From positions 1 through 17,905 of the forward strand of contig CAJLLL010000040.1 in assembly GCA_905207485.1 (NCBI GenBank): a stretch of 17,905 nucleotides of DNA. The letters are read 5' to 3'. This DNA is from an uncultured Phascolarctobacterium sp. Its GTDB lineage: Bacteria; Bacillota; Negativicutes; Acidaminococcales; Acidaminococcaceae. The notes under the pieces are model-generated. The model was not told where the DNA came from. It saw nothing but the letters and a program-made list of their open reading frames with translations, and searched no databases. This document shows positions 14,309-17,905 of the stretch, one piece after another (within the stretch, counting starts at the first letter, position 1; every line of letters starts with the position of its first letter). The position numbers were made by a program, and so were the translations under genes.

Positions 14309-14314
14309 TATAAT
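14309..14314 (+). promoter_or_regulatory. Possible -10 of the lapA-like/recJ/relA operon
   Basis: A perfect TATAAT at 14309-14314, 42 bases before the start at 14356, in the gap after the secF terminator, where a promoter is needed. No convincing -35 lies at 16-18 bases. A second TATAAT at 14250-14255 is an alternative. Confidence 0.4.
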
Positions 14315-14355
14315 ATTTTATAGGGTTATAAAAATTTCTGATGGGAGATGATGTT

Positions 14356-14688
14356 ATGCCGTATTTGTTTTTTACTTTGGTAATTAGTATTGTGGTGGCT
14401 GTGTTTGCTGTGCAGAACGCTGCCGATGTTACGGTTGGCTTTTTGATGTGGACGGTGCAGACCAGCCTTGTAGTGGTTATTTTGGGCGCTGCGCTTTTGG
14501 GCGCAACTGCTATGGCCTTTTTTACAATGATGATTAAAGCCAAACATTATTTGTATGACAAGAGCCTTAAATTTGAAATTGACCAGCTTAAAAAAGAAAA
14601 TGCCAAATTAAAAGAAGAAAAACAAATGCTAATGCATAATCAGCGCAATGATGCGTTAAACAAACCTGCGGAAGAAACTAAAGCTTAA
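14356..14688 (+). CDS. LapA-domain (YciS-like) membrane protein
   Basis: A 110-residue protein with two membrane helices (about 2-20 and 36-58) separated by QNAADVTVGFLMWTVQTSL (20-38), which is the pattern of the LapA/DUF1049 family (lipopolysaccharide assembly protein A domain in Gram-negative bacteria). A charged coiled-coil tail (about 68-92, KFEIDQLKKENAKLKEEK) follows, facing the cytoplasm. An in-frame ATG at 14341 would add five residues, but GGGAGATGAT (14343-14352) is the ribosome binding site for the ATG at 14356, and the family begins near this Met. The stop overlaps the recJ start (TAATG). Its role here is not known; Negativicutes have an outer membrane, so an envelope role is possible. 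Confidence 0.8.
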   Translation: MPYLFFTLVISIVVAVFAVQNAADVTVGFLMWTVQTSLVVVILGAALLGATAMAFFTMMIKAKHYLYDKSLKFEIDQLKKENAKLKEEKQMLMHNQRNDALNKPAEETKA

Positions 14689-17012
14689 TGAAGAAACATA
14701 AAATATGGCAGTTTAACGAATTTAATAAAGATGAAGCGGTGCAGCTTGGAGAAAAAGCAGGCATATCTCCGCTTGTGGCAGGCATTTTGCTGAACCGCGG
14801 CATTAAAACGCCGGAAGCTGTGCGCGATTTTTTATATGGCAGTGCTGAACCTTTTTACGACCCGTTTTTGATGAAGGATATGCCGCAGGCTGTACAACGC
14901 ATCTGGCAGGGCATTGACGGCAAAGAACGCATTACCGTTTACGGCGATTATGATGTGGACGGCATCAGCGCCAGTTCGCTTTTGTATTTGTTTTTAAAAG
15001 ACTGCGGCGCAGATGTTAACACCTACATACCGGAACGCAAAAGCGAGGGTTATGGGCTGAACATTGATGCCTTAAACAATTTATATGCTGCCGGCAGAAC
15101 GCTTATTGTAACAGTAGACTGCGGCATCAGTGCCGTAAAGGAAATTGCAGGGGCGCCGTCGGGACTTGATATAATTGTTACCGACCATCATACGCCGCCG
15201 GAGGTTTTGCCGGAGGCTTATGCGTTGGTGAACCCGCACCAGAAAGACTGCAATTATCCGTTTGAGCATTTATCCGGCGTGGGCGTGGCTTTTAAATTGT
15301 GCCAGGCGCTTTATAAATACCGCCATGAGGATGAGCCGCTGTGGGACGGCAACACGGAGTTTGTAGCTTTGGGCACGGTAGCAGACATTGTGCCGCTGTG
15401 GGGCGAAAACCGCGCTTTGGTAAAAATGGGCCTGAAGAAAATGGAAACAACGGCCAACATTGGTTTAAAAGCTCTGATGGAAAAAAGCCGTTGTCCGGAA
15501 AAAGACATTACGTCTGAAAATATAGGTTTTATTTTAGCACCGCGCCTTAATGCGGTAGGGCGTTTGGAACACGCGCAGCTTGCGGTTGAACTTTTGACGG
15601 CGCAGGACGAAGCGCGTGCGGCAGAAATTGCCGAAGCATTGAACGAGGAAAACACGCTGCGCCAAAAGATAAGCCGCGATATATTTTTGGAAGCAGAAGC
15701 AATGCTTGCGCAAATGGAACATATTGAAACGGCTATTGTGCTTGCTAAAGAAGGCTGGCATGCAGGCGTTATCGGCATAGTGGCTTCGCGCCTGGTAGAT
15801 AAATACCATTTACCGGTAATACTTATCAGCATAGATGGCGATATTGCCAAAGGAAGCTGCCGCAGCATACCGAGCCTTGATTTATACAGCGCCATTAATG
15901 CCAACAGCAGTTTGCTGGTGCAGTTCGGCGGGCATCATCAGGCGGCGGGGCTTACTATTAAAACGGCAAATATTGAGGAGTTTAAACGCCGTTTTACGCA
16001 GACCGTTGCAGATACATTGCAGCCACAGGATTATCTGCCCGTGCTGAATGTGGATATGCTGGTTGACAAGGATTATGTTTTGGATGTGCCGCTTTTAAAT
16101 GAACTGAAACTGCTTGAACCTTATGGCAGCAGCAATCCGGCGCCGCTGTTTGCGTTTAAAGGCGCAGCGTTGCGCTATGCCAAAATTTTCGGCGCTGAAA
16201 ATACGCATCTGCGTTTTAGTACGCTTTATGGTGGGCAGCCGTACCAGTGCCTTATGTGGGGCGGAGCGGAAAATTACCACTGCATGTATAACGGCGCTGA
16301 GGCAGATTTGGTGTTTATGCCGAAAATTAATGTGTGGCAGGACAGGGAAAGCGTAAATTTGCAGGTTGTCGATTTTACGCAGAAGCTGTCAGTATATGAT
16401 TACCGCCATGAACCTTTGGACAAGCAGGCCTTTTTAAAAAGCCTTTTGCAGACGGAAAATAACATACTTGTATATGTTAACGATAAAGAAGAATTTTTGA
16501 AAACTGATTTATGCAGTGAAGATAAAGTGCGGCAGTATGGTGATGCCGGCACTGCCAAAAACATTGTGCTGTATGATTTGCCGGAAGGCGATGTGCTGGA
16601 AATAGCTGCTGCTTTTACAGGCGCTATTGGTAGCTCGCTGTTTCTGTTGTATAATAATAATGATTACGATAACGCGGTGGAAGCATTGTTTAAACGCTTT
16701 CCTAACCGCCTGCATCTGGCAGAAGCCTATAAGAAGATGGCGAGCCGCCTGAAAACACAGGTGCTTGAAGATGAAGCAGAACTTATGGCTGAATGCGGCA
16801 TGCAGGAAATTTATTTAACCGTGTTTGAAGAACTTAATTTTATCAGCCGCAGCGGAGGAAAGGTAAGCATGCTGCCGGCTGTTAAGAAAAATAATTTGGA
16901 AAATTCTCCTGCTTTCAGGCAGGCCGAGGAAACCGGCCGGAGGATTTACAGGCAGTACCGTGCCAATATGCTTGCAACTGCGCAGCAGATTGCCGGCGTG
17001 CACGGAATTTGA
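14688..17012 (+). CDS. recJ: Single-stranded-DNA-specific exonuclease RecJ
   Basis: A 774-residue RecJ, a 5'-3' exonuclease on single-stranded DNA used in recombination and mismatch/base-excision repair. The DHH domain has motif I YGDYDVDGISASS (85-97), VDCGISA (143-149), motif III TDHH (165-168), NPH (182-184) and SGVGVAFKL (196-204). The DHHA1 domain follows with GWHAGVIGIVASRLVDKYHL (about 358-377), AKGSCRSIPSLDL and the FGGHHQAAGL motif. An OB fold and an extra C-terminal domain (about 560-774) make the long form typical of Firmicutes. All metal-binding residues appear intact. It has no strong ribosome binding site of its own and starts on the stop of the LapA-like gene. relA follows 20 bases downstream. 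Confidence 0.97.
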   Translation: MKKHKIWQFNEFNKDEAVQLGEKAGISPLVAGILLNRGIKTPEAVRDFLYGSAEPFYDPFLMKDMPQAVQRIWQGIDGKERITVYGDYDVDGISASSLLYLFLKDCGADVNTYIPERKSEGYGLNIDALNNLYAAGRTLIVTVDCGISAVKEIAGAPSGLDIIVTDHHTPPEVLPEAYALVNPHQKDCNYPFEHLSGVGVAFKLCQALYKYRHEDEPLWDGNTEFVALGTVADIVPLWGENRALVKMGLKKMETTANIGLKALMEKSRCPEKDITSENIGFILAPRLNAVGRLEHAQLAVELLTAQDEARAAEIAEALNEENTLRQKISRDIFLEAEAMLAQMEHIETAIVLAKEGWHAGVIGIVASRLVDKYHLPVILISIDGDIAKGSCRSIPSLDLYSAINANSSLLVQFGGHHQAAGLTIKTANIEEFKRRFTQTVADTLQPQDYLPVLNVDMLVDKDYVLDVPLLNELKLLEPYGSSNPAPLFAFKGAALRYAKIFGAENTHLRFSTLYGGQPYQCLMWGGAENYHCMYNGAEADLVFMPKINVWQDRESVNLQVVDFTQKLSVYDYRHEPLDKQAFLKSLLQTENNILVYVNDKEEFLKTDLCSEDKVRQYGDAGTAKNIVLYDLPEGDVLEIAAAFTGAIGSSLFLLYNNNDYDNAVEALFKRFPNRLHLAEAYKKMASRLKTQVLEDEAELMAECGMQEIYLTVFEELNFISRSGGKVSMLPAVKKNNLENSPAFRQAEETGRRIYRQYRANMLATAQQIAGVHGI

Positions 17013-17032
17013 TTGGGTAAGGATGTGGTTTT

Positions 17033-17905
17033 ATGCCGGAAATTCATGAAGTCACTGTAGACGGCTTCTTTGAAATGATAACAAAATATCTGGATGAAAA
17101 GCAGGTGGCATTCGTCCGTAAGGCTTATGACGTTGCAGCCAAAGCACACGCCAATCAGCGCCGTAAATCCGGAGAGCCGTATATAATTCATCCTTTGGGA
17201 GTGGCAACGATACTTGCGGAACTGCAAATGGATGAAACTACGCTTGCCGCTGCCTTTTTGCATGATGTTGTTGAAGATACCGACATTACCTTGCAGCAGC
17301 TTACGGAAATGTTCGGCGTTAAGGTTGCCGACCTTGTTGACGGCGTAACCAAGTTAGGCAAAATTGAATACATCAGTAAAGAGGACCAGCAAATTGAAAA
17401 CTACCGCAAGATGTTTTTGGCAATGGCGAAAGACATCCGCGTTATTATGATTAAACTTGCTGACCGTCTGCACAATATGCGCACCATGAAATATATGCCG
17501 GTGCATAAGCAGCATTCCATCTCGCGCGAGACGATGGAAGTTTATGCTCCTTTGGCGCACCGTCTTGGCATTTATACCATTAAATGGGAACTTGAGGATT
17601 TGGCTTTCCGTTATATGGAACCGGAAATTTACTATGACCTGGTAGAGCAGGTTAAGGTAAAGCGCCGTGAAAGGGAAGCCATGATTCATGATGCCATGGC
17701 GGAAATTAAAGAACATTTGGACGAACAGCATATTGAATGTGAAATTCAGGGACGTCCGAAGAATTTTTACAGTATTTACAAAAAAATGCAGCGTGACCAT
17801 AAAGAATTAAGCGAGATTTACGATTTGCTGGCTATCCGCGTACTGGTAAACAGCGTTGCGGATTGCTATGGCACGCTTGGCGTTGTACACAGCCTTTGGC
17901 GCCCG
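17033..17905 (+). CDS. relA: Bifunctional (p)ppGpp synthetase/hydrolase RelA/SpoT (Rel), 3' truncated by window edge
   Basis: The first 291 codons of a Rel enzyme, which makes and degrades the stringent-response alarmone (p)ppGpp; the frame is open to the window edge. The N-terminal HD hydrolase domain is intact: RRKSGEPYIIHP (43-54) with H53, AAFLHDVVEDT (73-83) with the H77-D78 pair, and KLADRLHNMRTMKYM (141-155) with D144. This suggests an active hydrolase, unlike E. coli RelA. The synthetase domain begins at GRPKNFYSIYKKM (240-252) and IYDLLAIRVLV (262-272); its catalytic part and the TGS/ACT regulatory domains are outside the window. AAGGA (17019-17023) is 9 bases before the ATG. Cotranscribed with recJ, a common Firmicutes order, though apt, often between them, is missing. 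Confidence 0.95.
   Translation, partial: MPEIHEVTVDGFFEMITKYLDEKQVAFVRKAYDVAAKAHANQRRKSGEPYIIHPLGVATILAELQMDETTLAAAFLHDVVEDTDITLQQLTEMFGVKVADLVDGVTKLGKIEYISKEDQQIENYRKMFLAMAKDIRVIMIKLADRLHNMRTMKYMPVHKQHSISRETMEVYAPLAHRLGIYTIKWELEDLAFRYMEPEIYYDLVEQVKVKRREREAMIHDAMAEIKEHLDEQHIECEIQGRPKNFYSIYKKMQRDHKELSEIYDLLAIRVLVNSVADCYGTLGVVHSLWRP

Noticed and set aside
14341..14355. Upstream ATG start for the LapA-like gene
   Set aside because: These bases contain the GGGAGATGAT ribosome binding site for the ATG at 14356, and the added residues do not fit the family.
15311..15904. 197-codon minus-strand open frame inside recJ
   Set aside because: Antisense shadow; recJ is intact across the region and the frame shows no motif or start signal.
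1..17905. Mobile elements, prophage, CRISPR array or defence island
   Set aside because: No transposase, integrase, direct-repeat array, or defence gene was found; gene content and style are uniform housekeeping.

Overview
The window reads as a chromosomal housekeeping segment of a Gram-positive-lineage bacterium, most likely a member of the Negativicutes (Acidaminococcaceae/Phascolarctobacterium-like). This rests on the gene order yebC-ruvC-ruvA-ruvB-queH-spoIID-like-queA-tgt-yajC-secD-secF-lapA-like-recJ-relA, a Firmicutes-type long RecJ with an extra C-terminal domain, a bifunctional Rel enzyme, AGGAGG-type ribosome binding sites and intermediate base composition. The genus is a guess from memory of gene order. 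No mobile element, CRISPR array or sign of recent transfer was seen.

Left part (1-4016): a tRNA-Asp(GUC) on the minus strand is divergent from a small AlkA-like HhH-GPD glycosylase. A MATE transporter follows, convergent with the glycosylase and separated from it by a shared hairpin terminator. Next is a compact minus-strand redox operon, transcribed right to left: a 40-residue CxxC membrane peptide, a membrane polyferredoxin with eight ferredoxin-type cysteines and three CxxxCP motifs, and a membrane-anchored TlpA/ResA-like thioredoxin with WCGPC. The operon has its own TATAAT promoter with an extremely short leader and a 19-bp-stem terminator. It is the least characterised unit here and probably forms a thiol or electron relay at the cytoplasmic membrane.

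Right part (4063-17905): everything is on the plus strand and tightly packed. yebC has a near-consensus promoter. After it come the Holliday-junction genes ruvCAB, then the queuosine genes queH, queA and tgt, with a SpoIID/LytB-like exported protein inserted between queH and queA. Next are yajC, a 5-formyltetrahydrofolate cyclo-ligase, secD and secF (the Sec accessory translocase), closed by a strong terminator. A last operon holds a LapA-like membrane protein, recJ and relA; relA runs off the right edge. Genes are coupled by one-base TAATG overlaps at five junctions and by an ATGA overlap at one.

Functionally the segment combines recombination and repair (RuvABC, RecJ, the AlkA-like enzyme), tRNA queuosine modification (with tRNA-Asp, one of its substrates, also in the window), protein export (YajC/SecD/SecF) and stringent response (Rel). 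Points most worth a second look are the three-gene redox operon, the SpoIID-like protein that lacks the family's catalytic Glu and a conserved His, and the glycosylase with an altered helix-hairpin-helix. There is no gene-free stretch longer than about 205 bases; the longest are 77-278, 2310-2484, 3957-4142 and 14189-14355.
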